Of a stretch of DNA of 64,000 nucleotides, positions 1 to 9,524 are shown piece after piece. Origin of the DNA: GCA-2746365 sp963711255 (GTDB lineage: Bacteria; Pseudomonadota; Gammaproteobacteria; SZUA-229); contig CAVQDO010000011.1 of assembly GCA_963711255.1 (NCBI GenBank), positions 1-64,000 on the forward strand, in the 5' to 3' direction. Position numbers and translations under genes: made by a program. Every line of letters starts with the position of its first letter. Position 1 is the first letter of the stretch. Below the pieces are notes generated by a model. It saw nothing but the letters and a program-made list of their open reading frames with translations. It searched no databases and was not told where the DNA came from.

Positions 1-155
1 ATTAACCTAAATATAATTTTCTCATTTGACGGAGCTCAATTTTATTGCACATTTAATTTTGATAGTTATGAATATACGGTAGATTAATGGGTATTTTTTT
101 ACTACCCGGAGTTAAACAACAGGTTTCAAGCAGTATTTGGCTGGCTAGTGATGAG

Positions 156-788
156 TCAATTTTGAATTCTTTCTGCATAGACCAGGTAACGTAATGTACC
201 GCCTGTAGTTACTGCATTGAAAGGGTAACAGGTCGCAAGTACCAGAGTGCCCTGTTCACTATGACCTGGCAGGGTATAGCTGCTGCTGTCTACAATCTGT
301 AAATCGTAGACCTTGTAGCTGATGGTCCTGTCTGTGGTTTGTAAAACAAGGCTGTCATTAATTTTTAGATTTTTAAGAAAGTTGAAGTGAGTGTCGCGAT
401 GTCCGCTGATCATTGTCAGGCCATGGGTATTTGGTTCGGCGCTTGCTAAAGAATATCCCGGTGCAAAAGCAAGGCTGTTGCCGCTGTCACCGGCGAGAAT
501 TATCTGTTCAATGTTTAGCTCAGTTACGAGCAGTTTAGCTACTGGCCAGGTGTCCGCCCATGGCCAGGGTTTATAAGCTGTGCTGTTATCTTTGATAGTC
601 TGTTCCCAGGAATGTTTAAGCAGATGCTGTGCAACGATTGCTTTTCCCTGTATCCAGCCCGCGGCGGCTAATTGATAGATTCCTGAGATAATCAATATGA
701 AAATGATCACACTGGGTAGTCTGTTTATTGTCCTGGGGAAGAACCTAAACATCAATCTTGCTGGTTCTTGATTTGCAAAAACGCTCAT
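156..788 (-). CDS. class GN (marine proteobacterial) sortase
   Basis: Transpeptidase that cleaves a C-terminal sorting signal on a dedicated target, acting at the periplasmic face of the inner membrane. The 210-residue protein has an N-terminal membrane segment (about residues 20-45). It carries the sortase triad in order: His in ISGHRDTHF (about 128), Cys in LATCYPF (about 187) and Arg in TLRYLVYAE near the C terminus. Length and the TCYPF active site match the class GN sortases of Gram-negative bacteria rather than Gram-positive housekeeping sortases. The upstream target gene overlaps its start by four bases (ATGA), so the two are translationally coupled. The wider locus holds the regulators and OmpA-like partner of the same dedicated system. 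Confident family call; the in vivo substrate is inferred from adjacency. Confidence 0.9.
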   Translation of the reverse strand: MSVFANQEPARLMFRFFPRTINRLPSVIIFILIISGIYQLAAAGWIQGKAIVAQHLLKHSWEQTIKDNSTAYKPWPWADTWPVAKLLVTELNIEQIILAGDSGNSLAFAPGYSLASAEPNTHGLTMISGHRDTHFNFLKNLKINDSLVLQTTDRTISYKVYDLQIVDSSSYTLPGHSEQGTLVLATCYPFNAVTTGGTLRYLVYAERIQN

Positions 789-2905
789 GTTTTGCTGTCT
801 GTGCAGGTGTATCGATAAAAGATAAAGCCGCTTAATAACAGTAGCATTGCCAGTAACAAGTTAAGTCTTGAGTTGCTTGCAGTTTGCGCCAGCATGATGC
901 CAGTCGACTGGTTTGGTGATTTCCAGCCATGAGGCAGGTTATTCTTTAACCGCTCTTTGTACAGCATGCCCTGGTTATTGCTGGCCGTTACATCAACTGC
1001 AACCATACTGGTATATTTGCTCACCAGGCCGTGTTTCAAAGCAGTTTGTGTGATTTCATTCTGAATTTCTCTGCGTTTCTGTTTCGTCATGATATTCATG
1101 CTGTTTGTTCATTAAGGACTCAATTTTTTCACGCGCCCAGCCGATGCGAATGCCGTTTTGTGTAACCGGTTTTATGGTTTCCTTAGTTTGCCACTCAGTA
1201 TTTCCATAATCACCGCTTAAGGTGATGTTTCCGGGATGTCTTTACCTTTGAGTAACAGCGTTAACGGTTCACCAGCATACAGGTCAGGAATTACTGACGG
1301 GAATATTTCATATTGATCTTTTTCTTTTATTGCTGAATTAATATCAAGCTGAATATTGATCAGGGCCGGAGATTCCAGTTTTTTTAGCAGTGCTATGGTT
1401 TTTTTCTGTACCTCATTGATATCGCCAATATAGGTAAATGTACCGCGCCCATGCCTGGCTGCTTTGCGCATAAAATAAGAGTTGGGTGCAGAGCCGATAC
1501 CGATGGTAAACAGGCGGCCATTACCGAGCTGTTTTTTAATAACATTAAATAATTCTGTTTCATTACTTATGTTTCCATCTGTCAAAAAGATAACCTGCCT
1601 GAAGCGGGAGAATTCTTCCTGTTTGGAAAGCGCAAGTTTTAATGCCGGCAGCATTTCTGTGCCGCCATCTGCGTGTAGCTGTTCAATGTATATTTTTGCG
1701 TAATTTTTATATTCAAAAGATGCTTCGACTGCTTTCGGGAACAGGCTTCCTGACCTGTCGTTAAACCAGATAATATTGAAACGGTCGACCGGGGTGAGGC
1801 CGTCCAGCGCTGTTTTTAACGAAGCTTTTGCCTGTTTAATTGATGTGCCTGACATAGACCCTGATATGTCGAGCACAAAAATAACATCACGTGCCGGTAT
1901 TTTTTGTTGTGCAAAACTCGTCTCAGGCGGTAATAATGAAATCATGGTGTAACTGCCTTCATCAGTTGTTTCATTAAAGGCGGTTAATTGTGGCTGGTCA
2001 TATAACTCAGGCTGCCAAAGTAGTTCAAAATCCCGGTCAGCATAGATGTTGTCGCCAATGGTTGAAATGCTGAAGCGTGTTTCACTGGTTTGAAAAATAT
2101 CTATCTTATGATGCGGGCTTTTCAGCTCGGCAAGATTAACGCCCGCATCAAGTAAAACATGTATGCGTGTCGGGTTTAGTGTTCTGTTGTGTGGGTGTGT
2201 TTCTGTATAGACACTGGATGTTTCCTGCTTGTTGTTTTTATCGATTGCGTTGCCCGCCAATGGTTGTTTGGCGTTGTAACGCGGACCAACGACCATGGGG
2301 AATCGCAGCCGATAGCCGCCATCACGATAATCAAGCAGCTGCTGGTATTCAAACTCTACAGTAATCGTTTCACCCGGGGCGATATTAGCGAGAGCTGTGG
2401 TAAATACATTAGGCCGCTGCTGTTCTACCAGGCTGGCTTTTCTGCCAGCCGCTTTTGCTTTTTGGTAAGTTTTTTTTGCAAGTGTTCGTTCTTTAATCCG
2501 GCCTTCAATAATACGTTCACCGATAACCATTCTATATTGATCAATGGCGGATTTTTCAGGTAATGGAAAAACGTACAGACCTTCTGCCCAGAAACCACTG
2601 TTGTTTGTAAACTGTTGCCTGACCCTGGCTCGTGCGATTGGTCCTGTAATTTCATAATCCACATCGGTTTGAATCTGCAAGGCTTCAAGGTAGATGCCGT
2701 TGTCAGGCAATAACCAGACGGAACCGTGTTGTGACTGGTATGGATCGATAGTTTCATTTGTTGAACCACTGGCATATACATGCTGCAGTATTAAACCGAA
2801 CAGCAGGTATACACTGATAACAATCAGTATCTTTCGTAATGCACTGAAGGTTGTTGCAGTAGTTCTGTATCTTGTTGTATGGCTGTGAAAATAATTATCA
2901 TTCAT
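785..2905 (-). pseudogene. VIT/VWA sortase target protein, frameshifted
   Basis: The single dedicated substrate of the neighbouring sortase ('marine proteobacterial sortase target' family). After a signal/membrane segment it has a VIT domain (about residues 60-190 from the start chosen here). A von Willebrand A domain follows, with the MIDAS motif DISGSMSG, and the C terminus is a sorting signal (LAQTA, hydrophobic stretch, short basic tail). The frame is broken twice. From 3001 it stops at 1217; the expected continuation (DIPET|ITLSGDYG...) runs in another frame to about 1100, then returns to the original frame to 785. A lost base near 1225 and a gained base near 1070-1100 would explain this. 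The ATG at 2905 is the likely start (a GTG at 2916, better spaced from AGGAG, is the alternative). The 104-residue C-terminal open frame is not a separate gene. Confidence 0.8.
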
Positions 2906-2966
2906 GCTATTCACGTCATTACTCCTTCCGGCGGTACACGGCAGTGTGTACCACCGGAGTTTTTTG

Positions 2967-3500
2967 TTAGAGACTTTTGATTCGTTTGTAACGATGTCCA
3001 ACAGTAAGGATTTGATCGCCCGTAATCACCAGGTAGGCGTTTAACAGGTCGGATAGTTTCCTTATCACAATGTTGCCTACGTCCGAGGATATAAGGCGCA
3101 CACTTTTTCTATCGAAATAACACAGTATGGTGCCGTTCTTATTTCGTTTGCGTGAACCATATGGGTACTCCGCCAAGGTTATATTGGTGGGTTCAGTTGG
3201 TCTGTCAGCGCCCGTGGCAAGGCACGTCTCGCAGTGAATGGCCATAGTCCTTCGCAAGAGATGTAACGCTGCCATGGGTGCTGACAGGCCAACCCTGCGG
3301 GCATCACTGTGGTGTCTCGTTACTGCGTTACAGCACTTGGTAAGGACTAAGGCCATTACCTGCGTACTGTTCCTTGTTACGAAACACCACAGTGTTGCTG
3401 AATCCATCAATATAACCTTGGCGGAGTACTTACATAGCCAGTGAATGATCAGCGGTGGAATACAGCGTTGCTGTGCTGTTTCCAGTGCATGATTTGTCAT
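2967..3500 (-). pseudogene. DUF4258-like protein interrupted by MITE-like element
   Basis: The two ends form one small conserved protein: an N-terminal part with MTNHALETAQQR and IPPLIIHWL, and a C-terminal part with ILCYFDRKS, RKLSDLLNAYLV and TVGHRYKRIK. Both resemble a family of about 90-residue DUF4258-type proteins seen near toxin-antitoxin-like loci. Between them lies a 265-bp inverted-repeat element, and removing it rejoins KY to GSRKRNKNG in a natural way. The frame stays open through the element, so an extended protein of about 177 residues could still be made. Start chosen at the ATG at 3500; an upstream in-frame ATG at 3608 extends it without any sign of homology. Function unknown. 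It sits between the sortase target gene and pdsO. Confidence 0.55.
3165..3429. mobile_element. 265-bp MITE-like inverted-repeat element
   Basis: Perfect 22-bp terminal inverted repeats lie at 3165-3186 and 3408-3429 (gtactccgccaaggttatat...). With a few mismatches they extend to about 30 bp. Internal arms also pair: the 3230-3255 region with 3335-3356 (gccatagtccttcgcaag against cttggtaaggactaaggc), and cactgtggtg near 3306 with caccacagtg near 3386. The whole unit could therefore fold into one long branched stem. It encodes nothing convincing. It interrupts the DUF4258-like gene. No clear target-site duplication is visible. It is interpreted as a non-autonomous transposon (MITE); the parent transposase is not in this window. 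Confidence 0.75.
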
Positions 3501-3604
3501 TCGAAAACCGGAGGTTTTACTGAAAATATTCATCGAAATCATATTCACACCGCTCATGGTTTCAAACCCTGGTGTACTGTTGGTCGTTACTGACTTGTGA
3601 GACT

Positions 3605-4582
3605 TCAAAACCGTGTTAGAGCGTCAGCGATAACAGGGCTGGAGTTGTTTTCAGCCGGTGTTATTTCTGAAACAGCCGTTATCTCTTTGACTTCGTCTTC
3701 TAGTGCATTTGCCATTGTTTGGATCGAGTCCGGGCCTGCCTGTTCAAAACGAATCACAACTTTACGGTCAAAGGTATAACCATCAAGGTCACCCGGAGTG
3801 GATACCATTTTCATTTCACCAAAGGCCTTACTAATAATTCTGTTGCCTTCGACGCCATTCTGTAGCAGCAGCTGTCGTACTTTTTCGATACGTTGGTTAG
3901 CCAGTGAGATGTTTTGTGCTTTATTGCCTCTGCGGTCTGTATAACCGTCAAGATGCAGCTCAAGGTTATCAACGGTTTTCATCAGTTCAGCTACGGCCGC
4001 CAGGCGGTCTGGATAAAAAGATTCGATATTTGTGCTTCCTGAGCGGAAATAGATATCAAGATTGAGGTCCGAAGTGAGGATGTTGATGACTTCTTTTTGA
4101 AAGTTCTCGGTGTCGTTATTATCAACAGGTATGATCCCAGCAAGCTGTGCCAGCTGTGTTTGCTGAGGTAAGTTATCTGTAAATGCAGCGCTATTATCCT
4201 GAGCGGTGCTTACCTGTTCCAGAGAATCAATATCGAATGATGCTGTCAAAATGTTTGTTTCGTCCTCGGCACTGGCTACTGTTTCCTGGTTAGAACCGAT
4301 GAATGCACCAATGATGCCGCCAACCAGTAAACCAACCGGGCCTGCAACAACGGTGCCTGTGGCTGCGCCAAGACCCATACCCGGCAGCATATATGTATTT
4401 TCTGAATTGTCTTTACTGGTATTATTATTGACGGGAACTTGCTCTGTTGTAATCTGGTCTACTACAGCAAGGTCTGAAGCTGTTGCTTCGTCGGCGTATG
4501 CCTGTGTAGACAAAACAGTTCCTGAAAATACAGCGCTTGATACGGCCATTGAAACGGCGATGTTTAAAAGTGATTTTTTCAT
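3605..4582 (-). CDS. pdsO: sortase-system OmpA-like protein PdsO
   Basis: Dedicated-sortase-system OmpA family protein, thought to sit in the envelope and bind peptidoglycan. It has a signal peptide (MKKSLLNIAVSMAVSSAVF...), then a low-complexity Asn/Thr/Ser linker. A glycine-rich hydrophobic stretch resembling a glycine-zipper segment lies at about residues 65-95 (GLGAATGTVVAGPVGLLVGG). The C-terminal OmpA domain begins with DIYFRSGS and contains the peptidoglycan-binding stretch DGYTDRRGN and NQRIEKVRQLL. The start at 4582 is preferred over 4594 because GGAGAG lies just upstream. It is divergent from pdsR across a 196-bp intergenic region and points toward the target and sortase genes. Family call rests on domain order and locus context. 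Confidence 0.85.
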   Translation of the reverse strand: MKKSLLNIAVSMAVSSAVFSGTVLSTQAYADEATASDLAVVDQITTEQVPVNNNTSKDNSENTYMLPGMGLGAATGTVVAGPVGLLVGGIIGAFIGSNQETVASAEDETNILTASFDIDSLEQVSTAQDNSAAFTDNLPQQTQLAQLAGIIPVDNNDTENFQKEVINILTSDLNLDIYFRSGSTNIESFYPDRLAAVAELMKTVDNLELHLDGYTDRRGNKAQNISLANQRIEKVRQLLLQNGVEGNRIISKAFGEMKMVSTPGDLDGYTFDRKVVIRFEQAGPDSIQTMANALEDEVKEITAVSEITPAENNSSPVIADALTRF

Positions 4583-4778
4583 TATTCTCTCCAAATGTTG
4601 ATTAAAAAATGTTTAGCTACGTGCTTTCCACGGGGTCATTACAACAACTACTGCGGTTTCAATCTTTGTCAGCAGGTGGAGGAAATATGGAGAAAAAATG
4701 GAGATTGCACAGATTTTTAGCAATACGCCTGCAGATCAACGAACAAACATGAGATAAAAATAATCGGAGATAACTTTA

Positions 4779-5468
4779 GTGAAACAGACTATCGCCATCG
4801 TGGAAGATGATGCGCAGCAACGGCGCTATTATGCTGATGCCCTAAGGTCAAATGATTACAATGTCGTGGAATATGAGGACAGGCAGAGTGCTATGGATGC
4901 ATTTCAAGCTGGTTTGCCTGACCTTGCGATACTCGATATCGCACTTAATTCAGATGTTGGCGGTGGTTATGAAGTTTGCCGCTACCTTAAACAGCAGGAT
5001 GCGAGCCTGCCCGTGATATTTCTAACCAGTCGTGGTGATGAGCTGGATAAAATATACGGCTTGCAGCTTGGTGCGTGGGACTATCAGACCAAGCCGGTTT
5101 CGCTGGAATATTTAATTGTACGTATTGAGTCTTTTTTGCAAATCAAGGAAATAAGTTTAAATACCGGTAATAAAAATATTAAAAACTCGGGTGACTGCAG
5201 TCTCAACATGAATTCGATGCAGTGCTTCTGGAAGAATATAGAAATAAATTTTACACCAACCGAATTTTCTATTCTTGCTGCAATGGTCGGTTCGGAAGAA
5301 GCCATCAGCGTGGATGACCTTATTAAAGCGACACGGCAGGGCATAGTTGAAGATAATACGATTAATACTCACGTTCTGCACATAAGAAAGAAGTTTAAAA
5401 AAGTTGATGACGGTTTTAAATGTATAAAAACACGATATGGTTTTGGTTATCAGTGGCTTTGTGAATGA
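4779..5468 (+). CDS. pdsR: sortase-system response regulator PdsR
   Basis: OmpR-type response regulator of the dedicated sortase system. The N-terminal receiver domain has the acidic pocket (EDDAQ), the phosphoacceptor Asp in LAILDIALNSD (about residue 52), Thr in FLTSR and Lys in QTKPVS. The C-terminal winged-helix DNA-binding domain includes FTPTEFSILAAM and ends in IKTRYGFGYQW. Translation starts at a GTG with CGGAGA eight bases upstream. Its stop overlaps the pdsS start (ATGA), so both are made from one transcript. It is expected to control expression of the divergent pdsO/target/sortase genes. Confidence 0.88.
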   Translation: MKQTIAIVEDDAQQRRYYADALRSNDYNVVEYEDRQSAMDAFQAGLPDLAILDIALNSDVGGGYEVCRYLKQQDASLPVIFLTSRGDELDKIYGLQLGAWDYQTKPVSLEYLIVRIESFLQIKEISLNTGNKNIKNSGDCSLNMNSMQCFWKNIEINFTPTEFSILAAMVGSEEAISVDDLIKATRQGIVEDNTINTHVLHIRKKFKKVDDGFKCIKTRYGFGYQWLCE

Positions 5469-7446
5469 AACTTGGCACACGCTTACTCATATTCAGTTCT
5501 ATATTCCTGGTATTGATTCCCTGGTTTGGTTTTCATTTTATTGAAAGAATCGAGCGGTCACTGTTGCAGGCGCAGGAAGAAGCACAATCTATGGCTGCGT
5601 CTGCCATTGCTACAGTGTTGAACGGTTACACTGAATTATTTGATATTGATGAGGATGCTTTATATATTTACCCGGTTAAGCAGGATATAGATGTTGATGG
5701 CTATGATGAAGACTGGGATGAATTAAGTGACCAGTTTACTTCTTACGCCGATAACGCATTTTCGTTATTGCTGGTAGAACAGGGGCAATATTTGTATGCC
5801 TATCTGAAAGTGTATGACAGTAATATCGTTTATAGAAATCCACGTAACATTGCACTGGATACAAGTGACCATATTCGTCTCGAATATCTCGATGGAAAAA
5901 ACGTGGCTCACAGGCTTGTGTTGCTCGCCGAAGGGCAGGGTAATGTCAGCGTCTATGAAGTAAATGAAGACTGGCAAACCTGGGTGAACGGCAGACACAT
6001 AAATGCTGTCTATGGTGTCTGGCATGAAACAGCTACCGGTTACGATGTTGAGTTCAGATTGCCGCGAGAATGGCTGGAACCGAATCGACGCCTGTCATTG
6101 AGTGTGGTCAATATGTTCAGTGAAAATGAAAGAAATATCGATACCATTGTTTCAACGCATACAATGAATAAAAATAGATTAAACCCTTTATTGTTCCAGT
6201 CACAGAAAATAAACAGCGTTATCGAAAACCTCGGAAAATCTGATTCGCGTATATGCGTGATTGACAAGTACCGGCGTGTGCGTGCTGTTATGGGTGGTCA
6301 GCGTCTGCACGCGTCCTTGTGTCAGTCAATTGATAAAGTCAGTGAGACAATGGTAAACCGGGTGCTGCTTGGTGATTCACAGGTAACACGATTTGATGAC
6401 GATAGTGAAACTCTCATTGTTGCAGCGCACCCGGTGTTTGCAGCTGATGAAATAATAGGTGCAGTGCTGGTCAGTAAAAACAGTCAGCAGATCCTTTCAT
6501 TACAGCGTGAAACTTTGCAGGATATTATTTTTGTTATAGCGGGTCTCTTTGTGCTGGTGTTTGTCAGTCTGCTGAGCTTTAGTTCATGGCTTACATTCAG
6601 AATTAACCGGCTAACCAATCAGACATCATCACTGATTGACGAGTCTGGCCGTTTCATACGCCAGGTAGATCTGCCTGATACCCGTCATGGTGATGAAATT
6701 GGTGAACTGGCACGCAGTTTTTCTTCTTTACTCGACAGGCTTAACCGGTACACCTGTTTCCTGGAAACAGTGCCGCGTATGTTGCGCCATGAAATATTAA
6801 ACCCGGTTAATACCATTAGTATGTCCTTACAAAATATAGCAGCAGCAGGACGCAGCGGATGTGAAAGCGGCTAATAATGCAATAAAGCAGTTGCAGCTTA
6901 TTGTTTCGAGTTTGACTGAAGCCGCGAATATTGATGAAGCATTAAACCAGGCTGATGTTGAAAAACTCGATATTGCTGCATTGCTCAGTGAATATGTGGA
7001 TAACTCACAGCAAAAACACAGTGAGGCTATTCTGCGTTATCATGGCAGCGAGAAGGGTGTTTTTGTTTTTGGCAATGATCTTCGTCATTGTTCAGCTGTT
7101 AGACAAAATCAAAGACAATGCACTCGATTTTTCACGAGCTGGCAGCGAGATTCAGTTCCTGCTTGAAACCCGTGGTGCTGATTATGATGGCATTACTGAA
7201 AATAGTGCGATTATCCGTATTCTAAATGAGGGTGAGACCATTCCACAGCAACAGCTGGATAGCCTTTTTCAGGGTATGGTTTCTCATCGCGCGGCGAAGC
7301 CTGGTAATCCCCACCTGGGAATTGGTTTGTATGTTGCCAGGCAGATTGCACAGTTTCACCATGGGCAGTTGAAAATAGCTAATCGTGGGGATAAACAGGG
7401 TGTTGAAGTTGTATTAATATTACCGCTTACGGCTGTTTCCAGCTAA
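5465..7446 (+). pseudogene. pdsS: sortase-system sensor kinase PdsS, frameshifted
   Basis: Sensor histidine kinase partner of PdsR. It shows an N-terminal membrane segment (about residues 5-25), a large periplasmic domain, a second membrane segment (about 350-375), a HAMP region, the phosphoacceptor box RHEILNPVNT and an ATPase domain ending in HLGIGLYVARQIAQFH. The reading frame is broken twice. The first break, near 6855-6865, has the continuation DVKAANNAIKQLQLIV in the next frame. The second, near 7080, continues as IVQLLDKIKDNALDF in a third frame. The protein sequence across both junctions is otherwise well conserved, so the breaks could be sequencing indels. If real, the kinase would lack its catalytic domain. 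Confidence 0.82.
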
Positions 7447-7501
7447 CGGCTGCGAAATTCGTATTTCGGCTAAATTTTTCTAAATCAAGAGTGATTAATC
7501 A

Positions 7502-8021
7502 ATGACCAGTAAACAATGGGTGCCTATAAAAATTGCCATATTAACAGTATCAGACAGTAGAACTGAAGCCGATGATACCTCTGGTGATGCCCTGGTTGAG
7601 CGCCTGACACAGGCCGGGACATACACTGGCCGAGAAACTGATTCTGCCTGATGATAAATACATTATTCGCGCAGCCGTATCACGCTGGATAGCCGATAAA
7701 GAAGTTGATGTTGTTATCAGTACCGGTGGTACCGGCTTAACCGGAAGGGATATTACCCCGGAGGCGGTTACCCCGTTATTTGATAAAGAGATAGAAGGCG
7801 TCGGTGAGTTATTTCGCTGGGTGTCCTACCAGGAGATTGGCACATCAACGATTGCCTCACGCTGTGTAGGCGGTCTGGCGAACGGTACCTTTATATTTTG
7901 CCTGCCGGGTTCTACCGGCGCCTGCCGAACCGGCTGGGATAAAGTCATCGCGCCGCAACTCGACTGTAATACAACGCCGTGTAATATTGTTGCGCTGATG
8001 CCAAGGCTTCTGGAAAAATAA
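7502..8021 (+). pseudogene. moaB: molybdenum cofactor protein MoaB, frameshifted
   Basis: MoaB/Mog-type enzyme that adenylylates molybdopterin before metal insertion. Residues 1-40 (PIKIAILTVSDSRTEADDTSGD) read in one frame from 7502. The rest (HTLAEKLILPDDKY..., STGGTGLTGRDITPEAV, LPGSTGACRTGWDKVI) reads in another from about 7627. Removing one A in the run gggacatac restores QAG-HTLAEKL, so a single one-base insertion is enough to explain the break. All family motifs are present. It sits about 200 bp upstream of moeA in the same orientation, which fits the pathway. Confidence 0.82.
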
Positions 8022-8064
8022 GCAGAATATAAAACGTCATTGCGAAAAAATAAACAGCATATAA

Positions 8065-8188
8065 ACGTCATTGCGAGGAACGAAGCAATCTTATGCCGGT
8101 GACCGTGCAGCTAAAAAGAGATTCCATCGTTAGGTTCGTTAACGGAGCGTCCTTGCACCACTGCTGCCGCGCTTCGCTCGCAATGACG
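8065..8188. repeat. dispersed palindromic repeat, family A copy 1
   Basis: Imperfect inverted repeat with arms cgtcattgcgag.aacgaagcaat (left) and tgccgcgcttcgctcgcaat (right), enclosing about 70 bp of unique sequence. A half copy (acgtcattgcga) lies just upstream at 8033. Related copies occur at 30941, 48196 and, partially, 50977. It fills the moaB-moeA gap. Confidence 0.7.
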
Positions 8189-8220
8189 GTGAAATTAATT
8201 CATATACATAGAGATAAAGA

Positions 8221-9465
8221 ATGAGTAATATAAAAACCAAAGCTGATGATTGCTGTGCTTCGCCTGGACTATTAACCGTTGACCAGGCGATAGAGAATAT
8301 TTTGTCACAAGCTGTCGCTATTGATGCAGTTGAATCGGTTGATATCCTCAATGCATTAAATCGAGTGTTAGCTGAAGACCTGCATTCAACTATTGATGTA
8401 CCGGGTTATGATAACAGTGCGATGGATGGTTACGCCGTGCGAAGTGAAGACTGCCAGCAATCAGGTGAGCGGTTACCGGTTTCGCAACGCATACCTGCGG
8501 GGCAGGTGGGTACAACACTGGAGCCGGGCACTGCTGCGCGTATCTTTACCGGTGCGCCAGTCCCAGATGGTGCTGACGCTGTGGTGATGCAGGAGTTGTG
8601 TCAGCTTCAGGACGAGCAGGTAACGATAAATACGGTTGTTAAGGCCGCAAGTAATGTTCGCCGCGCGGGTGAAGATATCAAAAAAGACAGTGTTGTTTTA
8701 AAGGCTGGCAAACAACTTCGCGCCCAGGAGCTGGGTTTACTGGCTTCAGTAGGGCTGGCTGATTTGAAAGTAAAAAGAAAGTTGACCGTTGCAACATTTT
8801 TTACCGGTGACGAATTAATTGCACCGGGCAAGCCATTAGCTTCCGGGCAAATCTATAATTCTAACCGCTACACGCTGCGTGGCTTATTGCAGTCAATGGA
8901 TTGTGATGTGATTGATTTAGGTATTGTGCCGGACACATTAGCAGACACAATGCAGGTGTTACAAAAAGCAGCAGCACAGGCTGATCTTGTTATAACCAGT
9001 GGCGGTGTATCAGTTGGCGAAGAAGATTATGTACGAATTGCATTAGAAAAGCTCGGTAAGCTTTCGATGTGGCGGATTGCGATGAAGCCGGGTAAACCGG
9101 TTGCCTTCGGTAAAGTTGGCAATGCACTGTTTATGGGGCTGCCCGGGAATCCTGTTTCTGTGTTTGTTACCTTTTTAATTTTTGCACGTACCTTGATATT
9201 AAAGATGCAGGGCGTAGCTGACTACATGCCCAGGCCGGTAAATGTCGTCGCTGATTTTGACTGGCCCAATGTTCAGCGCCAGGAATATTTACGTGCACGC
9301 ATTGTAAATAAAGATAATCAACGGGTTGCACAATTATATCCACATCAGGGTTCCGGTGTGCTGAGTTCTGCAAGCTGGGCTGAGGGCCTGGTAACCGTGA
9401 ATGTCGGTTGTGAGATCAAGAAAGGTGATAGTGTCAGCTACCTGTCATTTCAGGGTCTGTATTAA
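8221..9465 (+). CDS. moeA: molybdopterin molybdenumtransferase MoeA
   Basis: Inserts molybdate into adenylylated molybdopterin to make the molybdenum cofactor, in the cytoplasm. Full-length for the family at 414 residues. The N-terminal domain has VPGYDNSAMDGYA and IFTGAPVP. The central molybdopterin-binding domain has TSGGVSVGEEDY, MKPGKPV and GLPGNPVS. The C-terminal domain carries REEYLRA-like RQEYLRARI. It follows moaB. The start at 8221 comes right after a palindromic repeat, and no better upstream start exists. Molybdoenzymes such as sulfite or nitrate oxidoreductases would need this cofactor, but none is encoded in the window. Confidence 0.94.
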   Translation: MSNIKTKADDCCASPGLLTVDQAIENILSQAVAIDAVESVDILNALNRVLAEDLHSTIDVPGYDNSAMDGYAVRSEDCQQSGERLPVSQRIPAGQVGTTLEPGTAARIFTGAPVPDGADAVVMQELCQLQDEQVTINTVVKAASNVRRAGEDIKKDSVVLKAGKQLRAQELGLLASVGLADLKVKRKLTVATFFTGDELIAPGKPLASGQIYNSNRYTLRGLLQSMDCDVIDLGIVPDTLADTMQVLQKAAAQADLVITSGGVSVGEEDYVRIALEKLGKLSMWRIAMKPGKPVAFGKVGNALFMGLPGNPVSVFVTFLIFARTLILKMQGVADYMPRPVNVVADFDWPNVQRQEYLRARIVNKDNQRVAQLYPHQGSGVLSSASWAEGLVTVNVGCEIKKGDSVSYLSFQGLY

Positions 9466-9524
9466 TTCAGGGTTTTACGGTTTTCTTTTGATGCCTTGCC
9501 AGGTATCGCCAAAGTGATATGTTA

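Noticed and set aside
785..1099. A separate 104-residue gene next to the sortase
   Set aside because: It is the C-terminal end of the sortase target (same frame as 1217-3001), with the sorting signal; the break is due to two one-base shifts.
3165..3429. Integron attC site because of nested inverted arms
   Set aside because: The ends are perfect long inverted repeats of transposon type and no attC core sites or cassette array are present.
8220..9465. Moco riboswitch before moeA
   Set aside because: The gap upstream is taken up by a family A palindromic repeat; no conserved Moco RNA pattern could be seen.
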